Assembly: GCA_024362935.1 (NCBI GenBank)
Contig: JANCRA010000009.1
Coordinates: forward strand, 30,599,166 to 30,663,165
Reading direction: 5' to 3'
From: Setophaga petechia
Lineage: Eukaryota; Chordata; Aves; Passeriformes; Parulidae
Length of the DNA stretch: 64,000 nt
The stretch's first letter is position 1, and each line of letters starts with the position of its first letter. This document shows positions 1-11,029 of the stretch, piece by piece. The notes under the pieces were generated by a model. It ran no database searches. It was not told where the DNA came from and saw only the letters and a list, made by a program, of their open reading frames with translations. A program made the position numbers and the translations under genes.

Positions 1-187
1 AGGCACATTATTATTCAAACGGATGGAGTTTTCAACAGCTTTCTTTTACTTCTTGAAAACTCTCTGCAGACCTGCGTGCAACGTCTAGAACACGATGAGA
101 GATATTTTCTGTACTGGCACAGTTTCACTTTGTGAGACATAGAGGAAAAGCTTTTTGCTTAGATGTAGGTGACACGAGACACTTACA

Positions 188-379
188 GACAAAAGTAGCT
201 AGCTCTCCGAAGCTAAATGCGGGTCCCGGGTGCCTATCGGCAGTAGCTGCGCTACGAAGAGCGCCCCACCGGCACACTGCTCTTCGACCGGCACAATGCC
301 CTACGCATGAACAAGGCGCTTGTTCGCCTCCTGGCAATGGAGAGACCATCAGCTTTCAAAAGGTGAACAACGTACCCGC
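188..379 (+). repeat. GC-rich insert in satellite monomer, type B copy 1
   Basis: The AGTGCACTGCAAA part of the monomer is replaced by about 190 bp of GC-richer sequence containing CGGGTCCCGGGTGCCTATCG and CGGCAGTAGCTGCGCTACG. Near-identical copies lie at 4811-5006 and 18721-18917. Within the insert a unit of about 19 bp containing ACAATGCC/CACTGCTC repeats imperfectly. The satellite resumes at ACAACACTGGG. The origin is not recognised. Confidence 0.75.
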
Positions 380-3300
380 ACAACACTGGGATTGTGCGCC
401 CAGCTTGCAAACTGATAGAAAACAGTACATTTCCACTCTCCTAACTTTTCCTTTCCCAGTAAAAGTCGAATGGATAGCGTTTTGGACAACTTTTATTTGA
501 CACTCGCAAAACACTGTAGAATTCTGTGCAACCTCTAGAACACGGTCAGAGATGTTTTCTGAAAAAGCACAGTTTCTCCTTGTAAGACATAGTGAAAAAG
601 CTATTTGCTTAGAGGTATGTGACAAGAGGCACTTACTAGAGTGCACTGCAAACATAATCGCTGCACACCACTGGCATTGGGTAAGCATCTTGCAAACTGA
701 TAGAAAGCAGTACCTTTCCACTCACCTGCATTTTCCAGTCGCAGTAACATTCAAATGGAAGGAGTTTTGGACAACTTTCTTTTCCTTCTTGCAAAACACT
801 CTGCAGACCTGCGTGCAACACCTAGAGCACGATAGGAGATGTTTGCTGAACAGGCACAGTTTCTCCTTGCGAGACAAAATGAAAAAGCTATTTGCTTAGG
901 TGTAGGTGACAAGAGGCACTTAGTACAGTACAATACAAAGATAACAGCTGCACAGCACTGGGAATGTATGCCCAGCTTGCAAACTGATAGAAAACAGAAC
1001 CTGTCCACTCTCCTGCATTTTCCATTCGCAGTAATATTCGAATTGAAGGAGTTTTAGGCAATTTTCTGTTCCTTATTGCAAAACACTCTACAGACCTGCG
1101 TGCAACACCTACAGCAAGATAGGAGATGTTTGCTGAACAGGCACAGCTTCTCCTTGCGAGACATAATGAAAAAGCTATTTGCTTAGATGTAGGTGACAAG
1201 AGGCACTTACTACTGTGCACTGCAAATATAATGGCTGCACAACACTGGGATTTTGTGCCCAGATTGCAAATGGATAGAAAGAAGTACCTGTCCACTCTCC
1301 TGGCTTTTCCATACACATTAGTATTCGAACGCAGGGAGTTTTGGACATCTTTCTTTTTCTTCCTGCAAAACACTCTGCAGACTTGCGTACAACCTCTAGA
1401 ACACGATGGGAGATGTTTTCGGAACCGGCCAAGTTTCTTCCTGCGACGCATAGTGAAAAAGCTATTTGCTTATATGGAGGTGACAAGAGGCTCTTACTAC
1501 AGTGCACTGCAAACCTACTGGGTGCACAAGCGTGGGATTGTGTGCCTAGCTTGCAAAATGAGAGAAAACAGTGCCTGTCCAATCTCCTGCCTTTTCCATT
1601 GACATAACTTTTCGAATGGAAGGAGTTTTGCACAACTTTCTTTTTCTTCTTGAAAACACTCTGCAGACCTGCGTGCAAACTCTAGAACACGATAGGAGAT
1701 TTTTCCTGAGCAGGAACAGTTTCTCCTTGCGAGACATAGTGAAATAGCTTTTTGCTTAGATGTTGAAGACAAGAGGCAATTTCTACAGTGCACTGCAAAG
1801 ATAATATCTCTACAACACTGGCATTGTGTTCCCAGATTGCAAACTGATAGAAAACAGTACCTGTCCAATCTCCTGCCTGTTCCATTGGCAGTAACATTCA
1901 AATGGAAGGTGGTTTGGACAACTTTCTTTTGCTTCTTGCAAAACACTCTGCAGACCTGTGTGCAACCTCTAGAGCACGATAGGAGATGTTTGCTGAACAG
2001 GCACAGCTTCTCCTTGCGAGACATAGTGAAAAATCTTTTTGCCTATGGAGGTGACAAGTGGCCGTTACTACAGTGCACTGCAAAGCTAATGGATGCAAAA
2101 CAGTGGAATTGAGTGCCCACCTTACAAAATGAGAGAAAACAGTGCCTGTCCAATCTCCTGCTGCTTCCAGGCACATTACTCTTCAAGTGTAACTAGTTTT
2201 GAGCAACGTTCTTTTCCTCTTGGAAAACACTCTGCAGACCTGCGTGCAAGCACCAGAACACGATGGGAGAGCTTTTCTCAATAGGCCCAGATTCTCCTTG
2301 TGAGATACAGTGAAAAAGCTTTTTGCTTAGATGTAGGTGACAAGAGGCACTTACTAAAGTGCACTGCAAACGTAATCGCTGCACACCACTGGCGTTGGGT
2401 AAGCATCTTGCAATTTGATAGAAAGCAGTACCTTTCCACTCTCCTGCATTTTCCAGTCGCCCTAACAATTGAAATGAAGGATGTTTTGGACAACTTTCTT
2501 TTCCTTCTCCAAAAGTATTCCGCAGGCCTGCGTGCGACCTCTAGAGCACGACAGGAGATGTTTGCTGAAAACAGGCACAGCTTCTCCTCGTAAGACATAC
2601 TGAAAAAGCATTTTGTTTATATGTAGGTGACAAGAGGCACTTACTACTGAGCACTGCAAATATAATGGCTGCACAACACTGGGATTGTGTGCCCAGCTTT
2701 AAAAGGGATGGAAAACAGTACGTGTCCACTCTCCTGCCTTTTACACACACATTACACTTCAAATGTAAGTAGTTTTGAGCAATGATCTTTTTCTTCTTGT
2801 AAAACACTCTGCAGACTTGCATACAACCTCTAGAACACGATGGGAGACGTTTTCTGAACCGGCCAAGTTTCTTCCTGCGACACATAGTGAAAAAGCTATT
2901 TGCTTAGATGTAGGTAACAATAGGCACTTACTATAGTGGACTGCAAAGCTAATGCCTGTACAACACTGGGATTGTGTACCCAGCTTGCAAACAGAGAGAA
3001 AACGATACCTTTCCACTCTCTTGCTTTCTCCATTCGCTGTAATATTCAAAGGGAAGGAGTTTTGGACTACTTTCTTTTCCTTCTTGCTAAACACTCTGCA
3101 GAGCTGCGTGCAACCTCTAGAGCACGATAGGAGATGTTTGCTGAACAGGCACAGTTTCTTCCTGCGACATATACTGAAAAAGCTATTTGCTTAGATGTAG
3201 GTGGCAAGAGGCACTTACTATAGTGCACTGCAAAGCTAATGCCTGTACAACACTGGGATTGTGTGCCCAGCTTGCAAACAGAGAGAAAACAATACCTTTC

Positions 3301-4340
3301 CACTCTCTTGCTTTCTCCATTCGCTGTAATATTCAAAGGGAAGGAGTTTTGGACTACTTTCTTTTCCTTCTTGCTAAACACTCTGCAGACCTGCGTGCAA
3401 CCTCTAGAACACGATAGGAGATGTTTGCTGAATAGGCACAGTTTCTCCTTGCGAGTCTTAGTGAAAAAGCTATTGGCTTAGATGTCGGTAAGAAGAGGCT
3501 CTTAGTACTGTGCACTGCAAAGCTAATAGCTGCACAACACTGGCATTGTGTGCCCAGCTTGCATACAGATAGAAAACAGTGCCTGTCCACTCTCCTGCCT
3601 TTTCCAGACGCCCTAATATTCGAATAGAAGGAGTTCTGGACAACTTTCTTTTCCCTCTTGCAAAACACTCTGCAGACCAGCGTGCAACCTCTAGAGCACG
3701 ACAGCAGATGTTTGCTGAACAGGCACAGTTCCTCCTTGTGATACATAGTGAAAATATATTTGCTAACATGTAGGTGACAAGAGTCACATACCACAGTGCA
3801 CTGCAAAGATAATGGCTACACAACAGTGGGATGGTGGGCCCACCTCTGTAACTGATAGAAAACAGTAACTGTCCACTCTTGTGCATTTTCCCTTCGCAGT
3901 AACATTCAAATTGAAGGAGTTTTAGGCAATTTTCTGTTCCTTATTGCAAAACACTCTACAGATCTGCGTGCAACCTCTAGAGCACGATAGGTCATGTTTG
4001 CTGAACAGGCACCGTTTCTCCTTGCAAGACATAGTGAAAAAGCTATTTGCTTAGATGTCGGTGAAAAGAGGCATTTAGTACAGTGCACTGCAGAGCTAAT
4101 AGCTGCACAACACTGGGATTGTGTGCCCAGCTTGCAAACAGATAGAAAACAGTACCTGTCCACTCTCCTGCCTTTTCCAGACGCCCTAATATTCGAATGG
4201 AAGGCGGTTTGGATAACTTTCTTTTCCTTCTTGCAAAACACTCTGCAGACCTGCGTGCACCTCTAGAGCATGATAGGAGATGTTTGCTGAACAGGCTCAG
4301 CTTCTCCTTGCAAGACATTGTGAAAAAGCGTTTTTTGCTA

Positions 4341-4559
4341 TGGTTTAGCTGGCAGGAAACTCCAAAGATCCGGATACCGAATACGGAACAGCTTAATGCC
4401 GGTGCCAGCTGTGTTTCGGCAGTAGCTGTGCTCTGGAGCACGCCCCTAATGGAACAATGCCCTTCGTCCGGCACAATGCTCTTTGCATGAAGAAGCAGCT
4501 TCTTCTATTCCTAGAGACAGAGACTACGGCATCTTCCCAACTACGAAGCAGCAAAAATC
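4341..4559 (+). repeat. GC-rich insert in satellite monomer, type A copy 1
   Basis: After the GAAAAAGC part of the monomer there are about 220 bp of non-satellite sequence, including GGATACCGAATACGG, TTTCGGCAGTAGCTGTGCTC and two neighbouring CAATGCYCTT units. The satellite resumes at CTGGGATTGTGTAAGC. It shares the CGGCAGTAGCTG core and the CAATGC units with the type B inserts, so the two are probably variants of one element. A second copy lies at 18267-18473. Function and origin are unknown. Confidence 0.72.
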
Positions 4560-4810
4560 TGGGATTGTGTAAGCAGTTTGCAAAGTGATAGAAAACACTA
4601 CTTTACCACTCTCCTGCCTTTTCCAGACACATTATTATTCAAATGGACGGAGTTTTCAACAACTTTCTTTTGCTTCTTGCAAAACACTCTGCAGAACTTC
4701 GTGAAACATGTAGAAGACGATGAGAGATATTTTTCTGTACTGGCACAGTTTCACTTTGCGAGACATAGTGGAAAAGCTTTTTGCTTAGATGTAGGAGACA
4801 AGAGACACTT

Positions 4811-5006
4811 GGAGGCGAATATAGCTAGCTCTCCGAAGCTAAACGCGGGTCCCGGGTGCCTATCGGCAGTAGCTGCGCTACGGAGAGCACCGCCACCAGG
4901 AAAATGCTCTTCGGCCGGAACAATGCTCTTCACGTGAGAAGGCGGTAGTTCGCCTCCTGGCGACGGAGAGATCATCAGCTTTTGAAAGGCGAACAACGTA
5001 CCCGCA
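4811..5006 (+). repeat. GC-rich insert in satellite monomer, type B copy 2
   Basis: Closely resembles 188-379 and 18721-18917: the same CGGGTCCCGGGTGCC and CGGCAGTAGCTGCGCTACGG segments, then GAAAATGCTCTTCGGCCGG and a second AATGCTCTTCACG unit. It starts about 470 bp after type A copy 1. The same A-then-B order and spacing recurs near 18.3-18.9 kb, so A and B belong to one composite repeat block. Confidence 0.75.
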
Positions 5007-6280
5007 GAACACTGGGATTGTGTGCCCAGCTTGAAAACTGATAGGAAATGGAACATTTCCACTCTCCTGCCTTTTTGATTTGCAGTAACATTCAAATGGA
5101 AGGGTTTTTGGAGAACTTTCTTTTGGTTCTTGCAAAATACTCTGCAGACCTGCGTGCACTTTCTAGAGCATGATAGGAGATGTTTGCTGAACAGGCACAG
5201 CTTCTCCTTGAGAGACATCGTGAAAAACCTATTTGCTTATATGGAGGTGATAAGAGGCTCTTACTACACAGTGCACTGCAAACCTACTGGGTGCACAACA
5301 GTGGGATTGTGTGCCTAGCTTGCAAAATGAGAGAAAACAGTGCCTGTCCAATCTCCTGTCTTTTCCTTTGACATAACTTTTTGAATGGAAGGAGTTTTGG
5401 ACAACTTTCTTTTTCTTCTTGAAAACACTCTGCAGACCTGCGTGCAACCTCTAGAACACGATAGGAGATGTTTGCTGAACAGGCACAGTTTCTTCCTGCG
5501 ACATATACTGAAAAAGCTATTTGCTTAGATGTAGGTGACAAGAGGCACTTAGTACAGTGCACTGCAAAGCTAATAGCTGCACAACACTGGGATTGTGTTC
5601 CCAGCTTGCAAACAGATTGAAAACTATACCTGTCCACTCTCCTGCCTTTTCCAGACGCCCTAATATTCAAATGGATGTGTTTTGGACAACTTTCTTTTCC
5701 TTCTTGCAAAACACTCTACAGACCTGCGTGCAACCTCTAGAACACGATAGGAGATGTTTCCTGAACAGGCACCGTTTCTCCTTGCGAGACATAGTGAAAA
5801 AGGTATTTGCTTAGATGTCGGTAAGAAGAGGCACTTAGTACTGTGCACTGCAAAGTTAATAGCTGCACAACACTGGCATTGTGTGCCCAGCTTGCAAACA
5901 GATAGAAAACAGTACCTGTCCACTCTCCTGCCTTTTTTCCAGACGCCCTAATATTCGAATGGAAGGCGGTTTTGATATCTTTCTTTTGCTTCTTGCAAAA
6001 CACTCTGAAGACCTGCGTGCAACCTCTAGACCACGACAGTAGATGTTTGCTGAACAGGCACATTTCCTCCTTGTGATACATAGTGAAAATATATTTGCTA
6101 ACATGTAGGTCACAAGAGTCACATACCACAGTGCACTGCAAAGATAATGACTACACAACAGTGGGATGGTGGGCCCACCTCTGTAACTGATAGAAAACAG
6201 TACCTGCCCACTCTCCTGCCTTTTCCATTCGCAGTAATATTTGAATGGAAGGAGATTTGGACAAATTTATTTTCCTTCTT

Positions 6281-6286
6281 GCAAAA
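6281..6286. repeat. Target site duplication of ERV-1, left copy
   Basis: GCAAAA lies at the end of interrupted satellite sequence (CTTCTTGCAAAA) and is repeated at 14440-14445, where the monomer resumes (GCAAAACACTCTGCAG). Joining the flanks gives an ordinary monomer. A 6-bp duplication is typical of alpha- and betaretroviral integrases. Confidence 0.9.
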
Positions 6287-6528
6287 TATTGTGTTATAAA
6301 TCCTGATATCTCCAGGTGTGTCCTGCTCGGCTTCTTCTTGCCCTTACTGCTGAACTAGAGGTGGCTGCTTCAGTTCTCTCCCACAGAGGAACCTCTGGCC
6401 GGCTGGAGGCAACAGCTAGGCACTTAGAAAAGTCCAAGCAGGGAAAGATCTCAGTTTACCTTTGGCGGAGAAGCTTACAGCGGCAGTGAAGAGATAGGAG
6501 CGAGCTCTGTTGTAAGTTTAGTCCAGGT

Positions 6529-6534
6529 TTTATT
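6529..6534 (-). promoter_or_regulatory. AATAAA polyadenylation signal, ERV-1 3' LTR
   Basis: TTTATT on the plus strand reads AATAAA on the proviral strand, about 105 nt after the TATA-like box at 6639-6650. This is the spacing expected in a retroviral R region. Confidence 0.7.
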
Positions 6535-6638
6535 GATACATAATCGATCCCTGTAGCAGTTCCAGGACCCAACTCTGGACAGAACCTCCTGATGGAACTG
6601 GTATGCAGCAACAGAGGACGGGCCGCATGGTCTGTATC

Positions 6639-6650
6639 CTTTTTAAGCCT
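6639..6650 (-). promoter_or_regulatory. TATA-like box, ERV-1 3' LTR
   Basis: Proviral GGCTTAAAAAGG, a plausible core promoter about 105 nt upstream of the AATAAA. The same element is in the 5' LTR at 14253-14264. Confidence 0.55.
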
Positions 6651-6823
6651 GGACCCGGGGGGCGGGGAAGGGACAGGTGAAGGCCAACCAGGTGTCAGAA
6701 GGGGATGGACAAGGGAGATTTGATTGATAGGCAGCTAGGCAGGAGGGCAAAGGATGATGTGAAGTAGGTTCACATTCCAGAGGGGGCTGGGGAAGAGACA
6801 GGAAATTGCATAGCACTGCCACA

Positions 6824-6842
6824 TCTCCCCCTAGTTCTGTTT
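6824..6842 (-). other. ERV-1 polypurine tract
   Basis: The proviral strand reads AACAGAACTAGGGGGAGA immediately before the 3' LTR TGTGG start. A purine-rich run ending at the U3 border is the standard plus-strand primer site. It nearly touches the env stop codon at 6841-6843. Confidence 0.85.
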
Positions 6843-7295
6843 AAAAAGAAGAAAACGGGATTTGTGGTGCAGAGTGCTTGCCAAACCATGGTTGGTAAAT
6901 TAGTTCCTCCTCTATAGGAGGTTCAGTGCTTTCCACTGAGAGCTCTATGTCATTCAATGGAGTACTAGGGGTTTCTAAATGGCAAACTTCAGGAGGGGAA
7001 GATGAGCTTGAAATTAACTTGAGAACCATGCGTTTGACCAGTCCAAAAACAATGCTAACAACTACAACAATGATAACTAATATAAACAATACTGAAATTA
7101 CAGTTTTCAGAATAGATCCCAACCAGCCCGAGAGTCCCCAGTCTTTGAATGGTCCACTCAGCCAGTTGTCAGTTTCTCTCTTGATGTCTGAGGTCTTTTG
7201 CCAAGGTAGTCCATACGTGCTTTGGGTTGAGGGACTCTGCAGGAGATTGCTGTTGGGGTGATCACGAGTAGGATGAGGAGCAGGTTCGGTCTCAT
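6841..7295 (-). pseudogene. env: ERV-1 env remnant: signal peptide plus TM anchor and tail
   Basis: Env is a type I membrane glycoprotein mediating attachment and fusion; only its two ends remain. An ATG at 7295 opens a 45-codon frame starting MRPNLLLILLVITPTAIS, a clear signal peptide, and ending at TGA 7158-7160. A splice-acceptor-like CAG lies just upstream at 7308-7310. From about 7195 another frame aligns with the C-terminal TM part of ERV-2: a juxtamembrane stretch (SDIKRE..., DNWLSG...), a hydrophobic helix at about 7116-7042 (ISVLFILVIIVVVVSIVFG), then a cytoplasmic tail ending IPFSSF at 6841. Nearly all of SU, the cleavage site, the fusion peptide and the TM ectodomain are missing, about 0.9-1 kb compared with ERV-2. 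The two pieces are in different frames, so no functional Env is possible. Confidence 0.85.
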
Positions 7296-7361
7296 GGCGT
7301 CTCGAGACTGCACACGAACCGTGAGATCTAAACTGGTGCAAAAAAACTTAAGACAAACATA

Positions 7362-10250
7362 TTACAAACTGTTCCAGATGGGAGGCTTTAATGGAATTTC
7401 CTCCAGAGAACGCGTGTGGCGTTTCCTTCTCCAGGCAGCGTTAGCAACCTGCGACACTTCTGGAGATTTCTCTGAGACCTTGGGAACATAGGGCTTTACC
7501 CACTTGAAGGGAACCCATTTTAACCCAGAGGGGGTGGACACACAGGCGTATCCACGTCCCCAAGTAACCAATTTGTAAGGTCCCCCCATTTTCCAAGTCT
7601 CAGTGTCCTTTACCAAAACCGGAGGCTTTTCTTTTAACTTCATATGACTGCTCCCCCAAAGTGGCGCAGGATGGGCGGGTTCAGGCTGTCAAAGGAACAA
7701 TTCAGAAAATTTATCGTGAACAATGCCCTGGACAACCGGATGTGGAGGGGTTCCACTTTCAAAACCTGTTGTTGCTGTTCCAGGACTCTTTTAATATTGC
7801 AGTGAGTCCTTTCTACAATGGCTTGACCTGTAGGGGAGTAGGGGATGCCAGTTTTATGCTCTACTCCCCATTGCTGCAGGAAGCTCCCGAATTCCTTGGA
7901 TTTATAGGCAGGGCCATTATCAGTTTTCAGCTCCTTGGGGATGCCCATGAAAGAAAAAGCCTGTAAGAGGTGCTTAATGGCATCATTAGATGACTCTCCT
8001 GTGTGGGCAGAAGCATAGACCACTCCAGAAAAGGTATCTACACTAACATGAACGTATTTCTGCCGTCCAAATGACTGTATGTGTGTAACATCTGTTTGCC
8101 ACAGTCCACAACTGTTTAACCCCCTAGGGTTTGCTCCCGCAGTCAGTGTAGGGAGTGCATGTTGTTGGCAATTTGGGCATGTGTCCACAATCACCTTGGC
8201 CTGTTCTCGAGTGATGCGAAACTGACGAACTAGGCCAGGTGCATTTTGGTGGAAGAGCTGGTGGCTGATTTTTGCCTGTTCAAAAACATTAGGAAGAGTG
8301 GCCACCACTGCAGGTGCAGCAAGAGCATCTGCCCTTCTGTTACCCTCAGCAATAAACCCTGGCAAGTCGGTGTGTGACCTGACGTGCATCACATAAAATG
8401 GTTGCTCCCGGCGAGTGACTAACTTTACAAGTTTTGAGAGCAATTCAAACAGTGTGATGTTAGACACTTGCAGTGTTGCTTGATCGTCCCTGGATACTAC
8501 TCCTGCCACATATGCAGAATCTGTAATCAGATTGAATGGTTCTGAGAATCTTTCAAAAGCCCTAACAACAGCAGCCAATTCAGCAACCCTGAGGTGAACC
8601 TTCCACCTCAGCAATGTCCGTCTCCCATTGCTGGGTTTGAGGATCCTTCCAAGTCATAACAGACTTGTGGGACCTCCCGGATGCATCTGTAAAGACAGTC
8701 AGAGCCTTTTTTAAAGGTCTCCTACTCAGAGCACTTCTCAATTTCAAAATAAATTGAACCTCCTGTTCAAACATTTTGTGGGCAGGCCGGTGGACAGAAA
8801 TTTGTCCTGAGTAGGAATCCAGAGCAAACTGTAACACTTCATTTTCTCGAAGCAATTGTTCCAATATTTGCATAGAATTTTGACCTGATTTTAACTCAGT
8901 TGGAATGTGAATGCACTCAAAGTCACATCCTGCTAACTCCCTGATCCGGGTCCTTGCTTTCCAGATCAGTTCTGCTACCAGCTCCTGAGGCTTTGTCATT
9001 CTTTTGGACCTTTTGTGACTGAGGAAAACCCATTTTATGATCAAGAGAGGGTCCCTCTTGTCCTGGCCCTTTTTAGGTGTGCCCTTTGCCTTAAGTGTAT
9101 GTTTTTCCTCCCATTGGAAAATGATTCCATGGAGGTGTGGCAACTTACCTAAGATGATAAATTTGAATGGCAGGTCAGGCCGGCATTGGTGAGCCTGTCT
9201 TGTGGACATTGCAATCTGAACCTTTTCTAGAGCTTTCCATGCCTCTGGGGTAATAGACCTAGGAGCACCTGGGTCCTCTCCCCCTTTCAATAAATTGAAA
9301 AGAGGGGCAAGGTCTTCATTAGTCAGAACGAGCCATGGTCTTACGCAATTCAAAGATCCACACAGCTTGTGGACATCCGCAAGGGTCTTGATCTTTGGAT
9401 TGATTTCTAGTTTTTGAGGAACAATTGTCCTATTTCCAATTTCTAGTCCCAAATATTTCCAAGGTGGCATCTTTTGAATTTTCTTTTCCTGGAGCTCGAA
9501 CCCTGCAACAATCAATGCACTGATTGTTAGGTCAAGGACATGTGTGAGTAGATTATCATTGGGGGCACACACAAGGATATCATCCATATAATGATAGATA
9601 ATGGCCTTTTCTGCAGCTGCATGGACTGGGGAAAGCAGGGAAGAGACATACCACTGGCAGATAGCTGGCGAGACTTTCAGGCCCTGAGGAAGAACTGTCC
9701 AATGGTACCTTTTCGTAGGGGCTTCCATGTTGATGGTAGGGACTGAGAATGCGAAGCGCGGTGCATCGTCAGGGTGGAGGGGAATATGGAAAAAACAATC
9801 CTTTATATCAATCACAGCTAATTTCCAATCCTGGGGAAGCATTGTCAGGGATGGCATACCAGGTTGGGGAGAGCCCATATCTTCAATGACATTATTAATT
9901 TGTCGGAGGTCGTGGAGGAGCCGCCATCTCTTTTTGTCAGCTTTCTGAATGACAAACACTGGAGAATTCCAGGGGGACATGGTCTCCACAATGTGACCAT
10001 TTTTCAGTTGCTCTTCCACTAGCTCCTCAAGCGCCTTTATTTTTTGTTTACTGAGCGGCCATTGTTTCACCTGAACTGGTTTGTCTGTTTTCCACTTCAG
10101 TTTCTGGGTGAGGCGCTGTTGTTCAATGGCCGCTGTACAAAAATCCTGTGGGGAGTCTGGAATATTAATTGTGACACCCCACTGAGCCATCAAATCTCTC
10201 CCTAACAAAGGTTCCGAATAATCTAACACAAATGGACAGATATTTGCCAT
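7362..10250 (-). pseudogene. pol: ERV-1 pol: RT, RNase H and integrase, frameshifted
   Basis: Pol copies viral RNA into DNA and integrates it. It is split into three open frames. 10250-8580 (556 codons) holds the C-terminal end of protease, the RT fingers and palm with LPQG (187-190) and YMDD (221-224), the connection, and the start of RNase H (FTDASG, D522). The frame is lost near 8595, where an extra G is present compared with ERV-2. 8614-7640 continues RNase H (TDSAYVAG, D96) and integrase: HHCC zinc site H118, H122, C146, C149, and catalytic D175, D232 and E268, numbered in that frame. Another shift near 7640 leads to 7643-7362, the C-terminal DNA-binding domain ([24 protein letters not shown]). 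Catalytic motifs are preserved, but the frame is broken twice. Confidence 0.95.
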
Positions 10251-11023
10251 TTGTCCGTTTGTCCCTCAATTTGGACAATGCTTTTAGATTGTCTTGCCAA
10301 TTGAATGCCTCCTACACCTTGAACATGACCAGCAATGTCTTGCAAAGGCCAATGTGCTGGCCAGTCCCGTACTGGGATCACTGTGCAGTCTGCACCTGTG
10401 TCTACAAGCATCTCAATGCGTTTTGACTCCCCGCCACCACTGACATTGCACCATAATTTGGGTTTGTGTGTTCCAATAGCTTGGACCCGGGCGACTGTGG
10501 GCCCTTGTTTTTCGGTGCCTTCAGGTAAAAATGGCACAGGGATAGCTTGTGCAACAGTTTGACCTTTGGGAAGAAAAAGAGGTGGGTGAATACAGTGCAG
10601 CCCGAGAACGAATTGCTCAGGATCTGACGTTGTCATTCCTGGAGCAATTTCAATCTCATGTGGTGTGTGTTTGGTGTCCCCAACGATGATGTACTTACAG
10701 CGAATTTGGTGCCAAGTACCCTTTTGTTCTGGATTGACAGTGACAAAATGCCAATCAGTATCTTTCAGCTGGAGTGATTCTGTCAGCTGCAACCTGTAAG
10801 GCTCATTGACAGAAGACGTGGTTAACACTGGTTCACCTAAATCATAACAAAGGTTATTTTGTTAAACCTTCAACACTGGATGAGCAGACGTGATCTTTGA
10901 AGCATCTGCTTCACTTACAGAAACAGTAACATTACCGCGCGCTTGGTTTGATTTGGTTCTTATATTCCCTTGGCCTGCTCTTTTTGTGTCTGCACGCCTA
11001 GCAGGCCAGCGCTCCCATTTCAG
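10223..11023 (-). pseudogene. pro: ERV-1 pro: dUTPase-like segment and aspartic protease
   Basis: Read in the -1 frame after the slippery site at the end of gag. An in-frame TAA at 10862-10864 breaks the upstream part. From 10828, 201 codons are open: a segment with VGDTKHTP and [17 protein letters not shown] that resembles the end of a retroviral dUTPase domain (weak assignment), then the aspartic protease with LVDTGADCTVIP (active site DTGA at 143-146) and a glycine-rich flap region (GVGGIQ). The frame stops at 10223, where the homologous ERV-2 protein continues into RT. A small indel near 10240 therefore separates pro from pol here. The protease would retrovirally process Gag and Gag-Pol. 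Confidence 0.9.
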
Positions 11024-11029
11024 TTTTTT
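11023..11029 (-). promoter_or_regulatory. Gag-Pro -1 frameshift site (A AAA AAC), ERV-1
   Basis: The proviral strand reads CAA AAA AAC TGA at the end of gag, so the heptamer A AAA AAC is in the correct zero-frame register just before the stop. Slipping back one base opens the pro frame. This is a classic betaretroviral gag-pro heptamer. A short GCCT-GCT-AGGC stem lies downstream. Confidence 0.85.

Larger units (their letters stand above)
1..6286 (+). repeat. Satellite array, about 287-bp monomer, forward block 1
   Basis: Tandem monomers run head to tail. Recurring landmarks in each monomer are GCAAAACACTCTGCAGACC, a CTAGAACACGATAGGAGATG-like segment, GAAAAAGCTATTTGCTTAG, an AGTGCACTGCAAA segment, ACACTGGGATTGTGTGCCC and an ATTCGAAT core. 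Each recurs roughly every 287 bp. Monomers differ by many substitutions and small indels, so this is an older, less homogenised part than the right-hand array. Open frames seen here on both strands have no domain and repeat with the monomer. The block ends inside a monomer at GCAAAA, where ERV-1 inserted. No other gene is visible. Confidence 0.95.
6287..6823 (-). repeat. ERV-1 3' LTR
   Basis: About 537 bp, matching 13902-14439. On the proviral strand it begins TGTGGCAGTGC directly after the polypurine tract and ends AACACAATA at the target duplication. The proviral end is TA rather than the usual CA. The same CAATA also ends the 5' LTR, so it belongs to the LTR and is not flanking DNA. A TTAAAAAG TATA-like box and an AATAAA signal are present, implying U3 of about 180-210 bp, a short R and U5 of about 220 bp. 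Confidence 0.93.

Noticed and set aside
132..500. Possible short gene over the GC-rich insert at the window start
   Set aside because: Frames differ between the three insert copies, and no start context or domain is visible.
888..1451. Long open frames (up to about 200 codons) on both strands in the satellite
   Set aside because: They recur with the monomer in all frames (287 is not a multiple of 3), overlap on both strands, show no domain, and vary freely. They are by-products of a stop-poor repeat.
6292..6823. ERV-1 LTR boundary at TGTTATAAATC (canonical CA end)
   Set aside because: The extra CAATA before it is present next to both LTRs, and the GCAAAA duplication is adjacent only when it is included, so the LTR was extended to 6287.
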